Positions 1-5,954 of a stretch of DNA of 5,954 bases are shown here, in pieces. Every line of letters starts with the position of its first letter. Within the stretch, counting starts at the first letter, position 1. Source of the stretch: Candidatus Omnitrophota bacterium. GTDB lineage: Bacteria > Omnitrophota > Gorgyraeia > Duberdicusellales > 4484-171. The notes beneath the pieces are model-generated. The model had not been told where the DNA came from. It did not search any database and saw nothing but the letters and a program-made list of their open reading frames with translations. Location: positions 1-5,954 of the forward strand of contig QNCE01000076.1 in assembly GCA_003644405.1 (NCBI GenBank). The letters are read 5' to 3'. The position numbers and the translations under genes were made by a program.

Positions 1-240
1 AGGAATAACTATTTCGCCATCGCTTTTTCTCCATTCTTCTGTGATTATTTCTAAATCCTTAAGGCGAGTCAAATAATCAAGTTCTCCAAGCCTTTCTCTC
101 CCTTCTATTTCTACTATCTCCTCTCTTTCTGATATCACCCCACCATCTTTTTGAAATTTTAAATTACTTCCTACAATAAACTCCTTTCTTAAAACTTCTT
201 CGCCTTCAAATTCACCATAATCTAATACCTCCCCTTTCCT
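1..240 (-). other. Unassigned tail with a DGG motif, runs off the window
   Basis: Residues 1905-1984 open with a Glu/Gly-rich segment (LDYGEFEGEEVLRKEFIVG). They then pass a KDGG at 139-147 (residues 1936-1938) and continue as a charged region (EREEIVEIEGRERLGELDYL) with a likely helix, ending in EWRKSDGEIVIP at the window edge. No family is recognised. The DGG again precedes a new segment, so another module may begin here and continue past the window. Confidence 0.4.
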
Positions 241-3200
241 TTCTACTCCAAATAACCTCAGCGATATTAAAAACAGAAAGTATTCTATAGGATGTTTAAG
301 GAAATAAATTCTATCTAATCTTTGAGTGGCTGCTTCATTTAATCCTTTCAGGTGGAATTCTTCATGTCTTATAAGATAGGTTATTAAGACTTGGGAGGAT
401 AGAGATTTTAAACTTAAAAGTTTTTTGGGAGGAGCACGGGTAGCTATTTGAATTAAATATGTTCCCAGCTCAATTGTATCTACACCTGCTTTAATTGCTT
501 CCTCACTGATTTCTTTTGCTTTCTCTATATCCTCCACATTCAAAGCAACTTGAAGAAGGATTCTCCCTCCATCTTTTAAGTTATCTTCATCTCTTAATTT
601 CTTCTCTAAAATTTCATTTTCTCTAAGCAAATATTTTTGCACTGTAGGTTTCAGCCAGTTATCATCAGATTTAGGATAGTCCTCTCGATAATGGGCGCCA
701 CGGCTTTCTTCTCTCATCAATGCACCATTGGTAATCAGTAAAGCTACAGTTAACATATTCTCTGCTTCGCACTTCTCTATGGTAGAGGGAATTCTTTCTA
801 ATTCCATTTTAAGCCTTTCCAACTTTTGTTTTGCTTTCCTCAAACCCTTCTCGGAGCGAATTATACCCACGTCTTTCCACATAATCTTTTGGATTGCCTG
901 CTTTATCTGAAGAATCTGAGCTGATTTTAACTCTAAGACTACCTCTTCTGAGACTGAAGGCATGTGGGGAAGGATATCTCTGGTAGTTTCTTCAAATTTA
1001 GAAGAGTCCATTTTAGCAATTTCTTCTCTAATCTTTTTACCAGCGCGATGACCAAAAACTAATCCCTCCAGCAAAGAATTGCTCGCTAAGCGATTGGCTC
1101 CATGCACACCCACAGAGGCTACCTCTCCAGCAGCATAAAGCCCCTCAATACTTGTCTTTGTCTCGATATCGGTCTTGACCCCTCCTATAGCATAGTGAGC
1201 TGCAGGGATAACAGGAACTGGTTCCTTGGTAATATCAAGCCCTAGCTCTATGCATCTTCGATAGATATTGGGAAATTTTTCCTTAGCATTTTTAATAGGC
1301 CGTAAATCTAGGAGAACATAATTAGATTTTGTCTTTCTCATCTCTTTATATATCGCTCTAGAAACTATATCTCGAGAAGCTAACTCTTTACGCTTATCGT
1401 ATTTCTCCATAAATCTCTCTCCTTTAACATTAAGCAGTATTGCTCCTTCTCCTCTTGCAGTTTCACTGATTAAGAAGTTATGAGGCATATGAGGAATGAT
1501 ACTTGTAGTGCGCTTTTCATTAGCCATAAGAGAGGTGGGATGAAATTGGACAAATTCCATATTCTCAATCTCTGCCCCTGCTTTATAGGCTAAAGCTACC
1601 CCATCGCCAGTGGCAAAAGTAGGATTGGTATTATTAAAATAGACCTGAGCCAGACCTCCAGTAGCAATTAATGTGGCTTTGGCAAAGAAGGTTACGGGTT
1701 TACCTGTTTTAATATCAAAGCCTTGCGCTCCATAACACCTTCCATCCTTGACGAGAAGCTTGGTAATAAATATATGCTCATAGATTCTTACCGAATCAAA
1801 CTTGCGCACTCTCTCCCATAATACCCGCTCCAGCTCTCGACCAGTGGCATCTTTAGTGCGCAGTATTCGAGCTTTTGAGTGTGCTCCTTCTCTACCCAAG
1901 GAAAGCTTTCCTTCTTTGGTAAGGTCGAATTGCGCCCCTATCTCAATTAACTCTTTAACACGCAGAGGTGCTTCTCTGACTAAAATTTCTACAGCTTCCT
2001 TTTTACACAATCCTGCACCTGCTCTTAAGGTATCCTGGAGATGTAAATCAGGGGAGTCATCTTTGCTTACCGCCGCAGCTATTCCTCCCTGGGCATATTC
2101 AGTATTAGCATCTCTAACTTTTCCTTTAGTAACTAAGATAACTTTTCCTTTAGGGGCGACTTCAATAGCAGCAGAAAGTCCGGCTATCCCTGTACCAATA
2201 ATTAACGCGTCGGTATAATATACAGGCTCCAATTTCTTCGGTTCTTCAGTGGGTTGGTAAGCCTTCTGAGCAACTAAGAGTATGTGGGTATTGGGAAACT
2301 TACCCTTTAGGACCTCAAAATCTTCATCCCATCTACCTTTAACATCGCCTTCGCCTCTAAAGTAAGGGAGGATATACTCGATTTCCTTTTTAACAATAAA
2401 GTAATCTTTAAGTAATCTGTAATACTCCTCCTTAAGTTTTATAGTTATCTGGTTATCCTTGGGTTTTATTTCATCGCGAATGATTAATATCCCTTGGGGC
2501 TTAAGTAAATCAAAGGCTTTTTTAATCACCTCCCTGACCTTTTCCCTTCCATGGGAAGAGTATATTTCATGTAAGATAGGAGCTAATATTACTGTATCGA
2601 ACTTTCCTTCAAATTTATAGAAGTCATCCCAGTAGACCACATCCCTTACAAAATACTCTGCTTGGGGTATCTTTTTCTTCGCCTTTAAAATCATATAACC
2701 ATTGTAATCAACACCAACCACTCTACTTTTGGGAAATCTCTCTACTAATAAAGCAATAACTGCTCCTTCACCACAACCTAACTCGATAATATTACCTTCT
2801 CTAACATAATCTAAAATGCGGGCTTTATCAGGCCTGCTTTTATCTATCAACTCCATACAAGTATCTCTTCTTTCATCCGATGCCTGATGAATATCATTGA
2901 TAAGCTTCCTCTTAGAATTATTACTTTTACTTTGCCGAGATTCTCTCATCTCTTTTATTAAATGCTCTGCTTGGCTATCAATTAAAATAATCTCTTCTTT
3001 TAGCTTGTTGAGTTCTTCTTCACCTAAGACATCCCTAACCAGCCTCTCAATCAAACCAAACATCTCTTCTATGGAAACCCTGTTTTTGATACTGTACTTC
3101 TGGATTATTGCCTTACTAATGATGCCTTGGAAATGCTCAAGGGTATCAATAGCCAGTCTCTGGGGCTCTTCACTGCCATAAGCATATCTATACAACTTAT

Positions 3201-5954
3201 GCTTTGTTATCTTTAATCCCCTCTTTACCTCTAACTCATCAGGAATGGCAGAGCCGTCTTTCTCAAAAACATATCTTAAAAATTGCCGATATACACCCCT
3301 CTTTCTATAATCGGAAAGTAAGACTTGGTAAAGCCTATCTAAAACTACGCCTGGCCCTAATTTGAATATCTCTCTAAGGAGGTTTATCTTCTTTTGAGCG
3401 ACTTCCTCAGAATAATATTTTCTTATCCTTTCCTCTATTTCTTCAGATCTCTCTTCCAGCTCCTTCCACTTTTTGATGTATCTTTCCTCAATCTCTTTAA
3501 ACAAGGTTATTCTTGACTCTGGATTCTTAAATTTTTCTAGAGCTACAACTAAATTTAACTCACTACTCCCTTGAGAAATATCTTCAAATATCCAATCATA
3601 ATTTGGCTCTTCCAAAAGGTAGGCGATATCAAAACTGGCTATATTCTTAATCTCTCCTTCCTCAAATACTATATACTTATTCCCAAACCCGTGGTCATTA
3701 CAACCTAATACATACTCAAGTACAATGTGGTCAGTTAAATATAACAAGAGTTTTTCTAATGCCTTTTGATTGTTATCTGCCAAGAGCTTAGAAACCACTA
3801 AAATACCTGACTCACCCTCTACAACTGCTTCAATAAGCACATCAGGATAACCATCCTCATTCTTATAGAGATAAGCTCCTTCATTTACCTCTACACCCAA
3901 CAATCTTTCTTGTAATTCAAAATAGACTGCTTCATTTTCTAAGAATAATGAAGAGGGATATCTCTTCCTGGGAATAAATTCTTTCCTGCTTCCATCATCA
4001 AGCTCTATGGTTACTTTATATAAACCTTTTCCTCCACTATAATCTTTGAAATCAACTATTTTATAACCACCATGGTAATTAAATTTAACCTTAAGCCACT
4101 CAGCTATTGCCTTATCCCATTTAAAATCAGAGATAAACCTCTTCCTAAATAGTTGAAGCATTATCTGTTTTATATCAGGTGGTGCTTTATTAACGAAGGC
4201 TCGATAGGTATCTTTTACCTTCTTGGACATAAAGGGTTCTTTCCCCCTGAAGTAAATCTCCGCTAAGGGATTGGTGCTCATAAAACTCTGAGGAGTTATC
4301 CAAGGCAAAATAACTTTTAGAAGAGCAATTTTGGCTGGCCGACCAAGGTCCTCTCTTAAAGCCTCTCTTAGGGTGCCCATATTCTTGCGATAGTATTCAA
4401 CCAAAGCAAAAGCTTCTCTCCACTCTTCATCTAAAATATGAGGTTTGGGTTTCATTGCCAATCTAACAATTACCTCAATTTTACCCTCCAGAGATAACCC
4501 CTTGGCCTTCTCTAAAAACCTTTCTGGACTGTATTCATATACTCTCTTTAACCTAAGCCTTAATATCTCCTTCTCCGACGCACATACTTCTTTATCTCTC
4601 AATTTATCTATCTCTTCGATAAATCCTCCATCTTTTATATTTTTCTTAACCACTCTATTAATTCTTTTCTTTCCTTCTGTAAAGCCAGGGAAGGCAGATT
4701 TAAGACAAATTAAATTAGTGGAAATACCTAAATTTATCCCACCATCTAATCTGCCCAACAATTCTCCCTCAACTTGAGTAATTACAATTTTTTCCTTATC
4801 AGGTTGAATTTGTAAGAAAATATCTCCTCCATCCTTCTCATTTCCATCAAACCAAACTTTTGTAGTGGAACTACTCAGATAGGCAAACTTTTCGGATAAT
4901 TTCTTAACCTTCTCTAAATCCAAAACAAAGACCCTTTCGGTATATAACTTTCCTGTTTCAGGATATGCAGAGCGACTCTGGAAATATTCAACGCCTGTAT
5001 CCTCTAAAATCCTATCTAATTCCCTTAATGCTTTATTAACTGGATTCTTTAATTCATCCTCGTCAAAACTGATTACATAGACGCCGTTTTCATCTAACAG
5101 TTTAGAGACATTGGTAAATAAATATGTCAGTTTCTCATAAACAAGTTTAAACTCAAATGATTTGGTTTCAGGGTTAAGGTGAAGAATAATCTGAAATTTC
5201 TCCTGATATTCAGGGATAGTTTTTAGTTTGAGAAGATCAGCTTCTTTTATCAAAAATTTCTCCCTATCTAAATCTATCTCTTCTGCCAATTTCCTTATTT
5301 CTTCTATTCTCTTTATGTCCCTATCAATGCCGATGTATCTCTCAAAATCTTGGCTACCCTCTGCCCATATTTTTATAACCGGCAGGGTGTTACCATCTCC
5401 TATTCCCAATTCCAAAATCCTTCTAATATTAAATTTTGCTAATTTCCCTCTCTTTATAGCCTCTTGCAAAATCCTATTTATACTCTCCTTATAAACAAAC
5501 TCCGCTGTATAGGGTTCGCTTACAGGCTTTAATACTTTTCTGATTTTCTCCAGTTTTCTTCCCAAATCTTCTCCCCCTTCTATCTTTTCTAATGCTTTCA
5601 TCCAATCTCTAATCCATTCTTGCCCTCCATCCCGCCATAACTTGCCCTGAGAATCTTTTAATTGTCTTTCGTCAGTTGGGGGTAAGTATTCGCCCCACCT
5701 TCTTTTATTTGAGAGTGGTGCTTCTATCTTCCCTCCATCAAGATAAACTTCCTTCCCAATAGTAAAGATATGGAAGTTGTAAGGCTCTAATCCAACTATT
5801 AAACCTTCTTTACTCAGTTGTGCACCACTATAAATATACTCTTCACCAGTGATTAAGTCATTGAAAGGATAATTGATTTTAGCGCTATCTTTAATTCCTA
5901 ATTCCTCAACCGGCAATTTCAAGTTTGCCCAGTCTTTTTTTCCTTCTCCTTCTA
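1..5954 (-). CDS. Giant multi-domain polyprotein-like CDS, partial at both ends
   Basis: Every plus-strand triplet in register 1-3, 4-6 and so on was reverse-complemented and translated. No stop codon occurs from 5952 to 1, so the window lies wholly inside one frame of at least 1984 codons. The chain strings together unrelated modules: a GH13-type C-terminal domain, a methyltransferase, a helical region, a kinase-like domain, a second methyltransferase, a full-length L-aspartate oxidase, a sugar-phosphate-synthase-like fragment and a short zincin-like motif. Seven Asp-Gly-Gly motifs (first residues 72, 108, 374, 403, 441, 1794, 1936) fall in the linkers. No signal peptide or clear membrane segment is visible, so a cytoplasmic location is likely. 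Start, stop and regulation lie outside the window. An assembly error joining genes is unlikely, because several joins would all have to preserve frame. The open frame is certain; whether the chain works whole or is processed is unknown. Confidence 0.93.
241..450 (-). other. Short segment with zincin-like HExxH motif
   Basis: Residues 1835-1904 contain YLIRHEEFHLKGLNEAATQ (1859-1877). HEEFH (352-366) fits the HExxH zinc site of gluzincin metallopeptidases. A Glu (Glu1873) in a NEAAT element follows six residues after the second His, a place where some small zincin-like families have a third ligand or a conserved NE. The helix before it is hydrophobic (SSQVLITYLI), as in true HExxH helices. The flanking sequence is short: a Leu/Lys-rich run before, and YFLKHPIEYFLFLISLRLFG after, which is hydrophobic but too short and interrupted for a confident membrane helix. 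A complete protease domain is not evident, so this may be a degenerate or minimal domain. Confidence 0.35.
451..564 (-). other. Fragment resembling 3-hexulose-6-phosphate synthase N-terminus
   Basis: Residues 1797-1834 begin with the strand ILLQVALNVEDIEKAKEI, continue as an amphipathic helix (SEEAIKAG) and end VDTIELGTYLI. The pattern L-Q-V-A-L-[DN] followed by E-A-G-x-D-x-I-E-x-G-T-x-L-I is the opening beta-alpha-beta unit of 3-hexulose-6-phosphate synthase and related OMP-decarboxylase-superfamily barrels, which act in formaldehyde fixation or pentose formation. The family is about 210 residues, so only about one sixth is present. The D-x-K-x-x-D catalytic strand that should come next is absent; the chain turns instead to IATRAPPKK and a different segment. 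It cannot be an active enzyme as it stands. It may be a broken remnant, or chance similarity in a short stretch. Confidence 0.45.
565..573 (-). other. DGG motif between NadB and the next fragment
   Basis: An Asp-Gly-Gly (residues 1794-1796) in the context LKDGGR follows a charged run (REKNE-like, residues 1777-1793) that ends NadB. It lies exactly between the end of a complete enzyme and the start of a new beta strand (RILLQVAL), the clearest example here of DGG marking a module border. Confidence 0.6.
601..2232 (-). other. nadB: L-aspartate oxidase module (NadB) within the polyprotein
   Basis: Residues 1241-1784 match the full length of NadB (about 520-540 residues), the FAD enzyme that oxidises L-aspartate to iminoaspartate, the substrate of quinolinate synthase NadA in de novo NAD synthesis. 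Seen motifs include the dinucleotide loop IIGTGIAGLSAAIE (1251-1264), EYAQGGIAAAV (1285-1295), DTLRAGAGLC, DATGRELE, the flavin/substrate segment FVQFHPTSL (1467-1475), SETARGEGA (1496-1504), SRDIVSRAI (1526-1534), PAAHYAIGG (1583-1591), GEVASVGVHGANR (1609-1621) followed by LASNSLLEGLVFG, and the C-terminal SRGAHYREDYP (1750-1760). His1471, Arg1500, Arg1527 and His1586 occupy the conserved active-site positions. All expected blocks are present, so activity is plausible. There is no ATG near the head; a TTG at 2232-2230 lacks a good ribosome site. NadA and NadC are not in the window. Relatives such as SdhA and FrdA lack this NadB-type C-terminus. Confidence 0.95.
2260..2850 (-). other. Class I SAM-dependent methyltransferase domain 2
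   Basis: Residues 1035-1231 form a clear class I methyltransferase. Motif I is NIIELGCGEGA (1054-1064) and motif II is VVGVDYN (1078-1084), with Asp1082 as the expected ribose ligand. The acidic loop VRDVVYWDDF comes next, then motif IV FDTVILAPILHEIYSS. The helix before the last strands runs into LLKPQGILIIRDE (1149-1161), the usual motif VI 'LKPGG' with Gln in place of the first Gly. The domain ends in the strand THILLVAQK. The HEI(Y/F)S element together with L-I-I-R-D is familiar from small-molecule methyltransferases of the UbiE/Methyltransf_25 kind. The substrate is unknown. A short linker (AYQPTEEPKKLEP) with no DGG leads straight into the NadB module in the same frame. Confidence 0.82.
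2851..3540 (-). other. Charged helical and coiled-coil region
   Basis: Residues 805-1034 follow the kinase-like domain. The first part is strongly charged, with a Lys/Glu/Arg heptad-like run around residues 814-848 (RITLFKEIEERYIKKW and on), likely a coiled coil. Then come more helices (LGPGVVLDRLYQVLLSDYRK, 865-884; FLRYVFEKDGSAIP, 891-904), a KDG that lacks the second Gly, and a long charged helix near 975-1005. A polar Ser/Asn/Lys stretch (SRQSKSNNSKRK, 1005-1016) then joins it to methyltransferase 2. No catalytic motif is seen. It may be a C-terminal helical lobe of the kinase-like domain plus a spacer. Confidence 0.4.
3541..4137 (-). other. Kinase-like domain (PI3K/HipA-type catalytic loop), tentative
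   Basis: Residues 606-804 show kinase-fold features. A glycine-rich hairpin, YSGGKGLYKVTIEL (638-651), is followed by DDGSRKEFIPRKR, which could be the beta3 strand with the nucleotide-contacting basic residue. Next is a Glu-bearing helix (FLENEAVYFELQERLLG, 670-686) in the alphaC position. The strongest signal is the catalytic loop LGCNDHGFGN (749-758). Asp753 and Asn758 have the D-x4-N spacing of protein kinases, PI3-kinases and HipA-like kinases. SFDIAYLL (773-780) follows 17 residues after Asn758 and would be the metal-binding DFG equivalent (Asp775). The canonical beta3 Lys cannot be fixed, and the substrate (lipid, protein or small molecule) is unknown. The domain could be a pseudokinase. 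Confidence 0.5.
4138..4623 (-). other. Helical region of unknown function
   Basis: Residues 444-605 carry no family signature I recognise. The composition suggests mostly alpha helices: a charged start (FIEEIDKLRDKEV), a segment EYSPERFLEKAKG, then EEWREAFALVEYYRKN and a hydrophobic helix with IALLKVILPWITP (residues 541-553). A basic, aromatic stretch with YFRGKEPFMSKK follows at 567-578. There is no DGG motif inside it. It lies directly before the kinase-like domain with no obvious border, so it may be an N-terminal extension or regulatory part of that domain. Codon usage and composition match the rest of the chain. It is part of the open frame, but its role is unknown. Confidence 0.4.
4624..4920 (-). 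other. Linker region with three DGG motifs
   Basis: Residues 345-443 follow methyltransferase 1. A short charged helix leads into a Ser/Thr run (LSSSTT, residues 359-364) and then three Asp-Gly-Gly motifs: 4825-4833 (EKDGGD), 4738-4746 (RLDGGIN) and 4624-4632 (IKDGGF). Between the first two lies a strand-rich segment beginning DIFLQIQ. The segment between the second and third contains GISTNL and then a basic stretch (EGKKRINRVVKKN). No enzyme family is recognised. A Ser-rich run followed by KDGG and a short LQI strand resembles a linker pattern I recall from giant Omnitrophota proteins, but that is memory, not a search result. Confidence 0.5.
4921..5520 (-). other. Class I SAM-dependent methyltransferase-like domain 1
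   Basis: Residues 145-344 show the layout of a Rossmann-fold methyltransferase. Motif I, the glycine-rich SAM loop, is ILELGIGDGN at residues 179-188, preceded by a basic helix. Motif II is YIGIDRD (206-212), whose Asp210 is placed to bind the SAM ribose hydroxyls. A motif IV-like strand is FQIILHLNPE (253-262), and a late strand is GVYVISFDED near residues 290-299, after a helix. The domain ends with the strand ERVFVL. About 200 residues is normal for a minimal class I domain. The substrate cannot be told: motif IV has HLNPE, which is neither the NPPY of N-methyltransferases nor a common small-molecule motif. DGG-bearing linkers lie on both sides. It differs clearly from the second methyltransferase at 2260-2850. 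Confidence 0.7.
5521..5760 (-). other. Inter-module linker with two DGG motifs
   Basis: Residues 65-144 join the GH13-type tail to the first methyltransferase. Two Asp-Gly-Gly motifs are present, at 5731-5739 (YLDGGKIEA) and 5623-5631 (LWRDGGQEW), 36 residues apart. The segment between them is polar, with a WGEYLPP stretch and no recognisable fold. After the second DGG comes a short amphipathic run (EWIRDWMKALEKI) and a charged helix that probably forms the N-terminal cap of the methyltransferase. An EGGED at residues 125-129 is similar but lacks the Asp. Function is unknown; it may be a flexible spacer or a processing site. Confidence 0.55.
5761..5952 (-). other. C-terminal beta domain of a GH13-type glycosidase/transferase (partial)
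   Basis: Residues 1-64 are the end of a domain whose catalytic part lies outside the window. The order is an LPVEELGI segment, then YPFNDLITGEEYIYSG (residues 28-43), then GLIVGLEPYNFHIFTI (50-65). This pattern of a D-L-[IL]-[TS]-G-E-x-Y strand followed by a strand with L-x-P-x-x-x-H-[IV]-F is typical of the small C-terminal beta-sandwich of alpha-amylase family enzymes, including maltosyltransferases of the GlgE type. In those proteins it packs against the TIM barrel and is not catalytic. No catalytic Asp or Glu can be seen here, so the exact enzyme cannot be named. The domain ends a few residues before the first DGG motif, as expected if DGG marks a module border. The assignment is from remembered family pattern only. 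Confidence 0.55.

Noticed and set aside
241..300. A membrane helix in the segment YFLFLISLRLFG.
   Set aside because: The hydrophobic stretch is only about ten to twelve residues and is flanked and broken by charged residues.
1802..2218. A plus-strand open frame of 138 codons, and shorter ones at 728-910, 2897-3181, 4445-4777 and 5228-5494.
   Set aside because: All lie antisense to the continuous minus-strand frame. Their Ser/Leu-rich translations are what the reverse of a Lys/Glu-rich coding strand gives, and the longest lies opposite conserved NadB motifs. No ribosome site or family motif supports them.
2230..2232. TTG as a separate start codon for NadB.
   Set aside because: The sequence just upstream on the minus strand (GAACCGAAGAAA) is a poor ribosome site, and the frame is continuous with the methyltransferase domain.
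565..5739. Most DGG motifs are coded GAT GGA GGR, so they contain GGAGG, a Shine-Dalgarno-like sequence that might start internal translation or cause pausing.
   Set aside because: No ATG follows at a useful distance where checked, and Gly-Gly pairs inside NadB and elsewhere also use GGA GGN. The GGAGG therefore seems to follow from ordinary glycine codon choice.
1..5954. Stop-codon reassignment as the reason for the long open frame.
   Set aside because: TAA, TAG and TGA are all absent in frame, so no reassigned stop needs to be read through; ordinary code explains the translation, including all NadB motifs.
1..5954. CRISPR arrays, tRNA or rRNA genes, insertion sequences and long direct or inverted repeats.
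   Set aside because: None was seen by eye; the whole window is coding, and the only recurring element is the short DGG motif.

Overview
The window holds one thing: a single reading frame on the minus strand that is open from edge to edge. Read from 5952 down to 1 it gives about 1984 codons with no stop, and neither its start nor its end lies inside the window. There is no intergenic space, promoter, terminator or RNA gene, and no convincing plus-strand gene. Residue numbers below count from the codon at 5952-5950 (residue 1) to the codon at 3-1 (residue 1984).

In protein order the frame contains: (i) the tail of what looks like a glycoside hydrolase family 13 (alpha-amylase/GlgE type) C-terminal beta domain; (ii) a linker with two Asp-Gly-Gly (DGG) motifs; (iii) a class I SAM-dependent methyltransferase-like domain; (iv) a second linker with three DGG motifs; (v) a helical region of unknown function; (vi) a domain with a kinase-like catalytic signature (DHGFGN ... 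SFD); (vii) a charged helical, partly coiled-coil region; (viii) a second, different methyltransferase domain; (ix) a complete, well conserved L-aspartate oxidase (NadB) module; (x) a DGG followed by a short piece resembling the first beta-alpha unit of hexulose-6-phosphate synthase; (xi) a short stretch with an HEEFH...NEAAT zincin-like motif; (xii) another DGG and an unassigned tail that runs off the window.

NadB has no ATG of its own and no clear ribosome binding site at its head, so it appears to be translated only as part of the giant chain. The DGG tripeptides sit at or near the borders of recognisable modules and are absent from the block of about 1350 residues that carries kinase-like domain, methyltransferase and NadB. 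They may be linker or processing marks, but the sequence alone does not prove cleavage.

The DNA is AT-rich, arginine is mostly AGA/AGG, and the protein is rich in Lys, Glu and Ile. Giant multi-enzyme frames with DGG-containing linkers fit my recollection of Candidatus Omnitrophota and similar uncultured bacteria. That taxonomic placement is an inference from style, not something the window proves. The only pathway that can be named firmly is de novo NAD synthesis (NadB); the other modules show fold-level signatures but no secure substrates.
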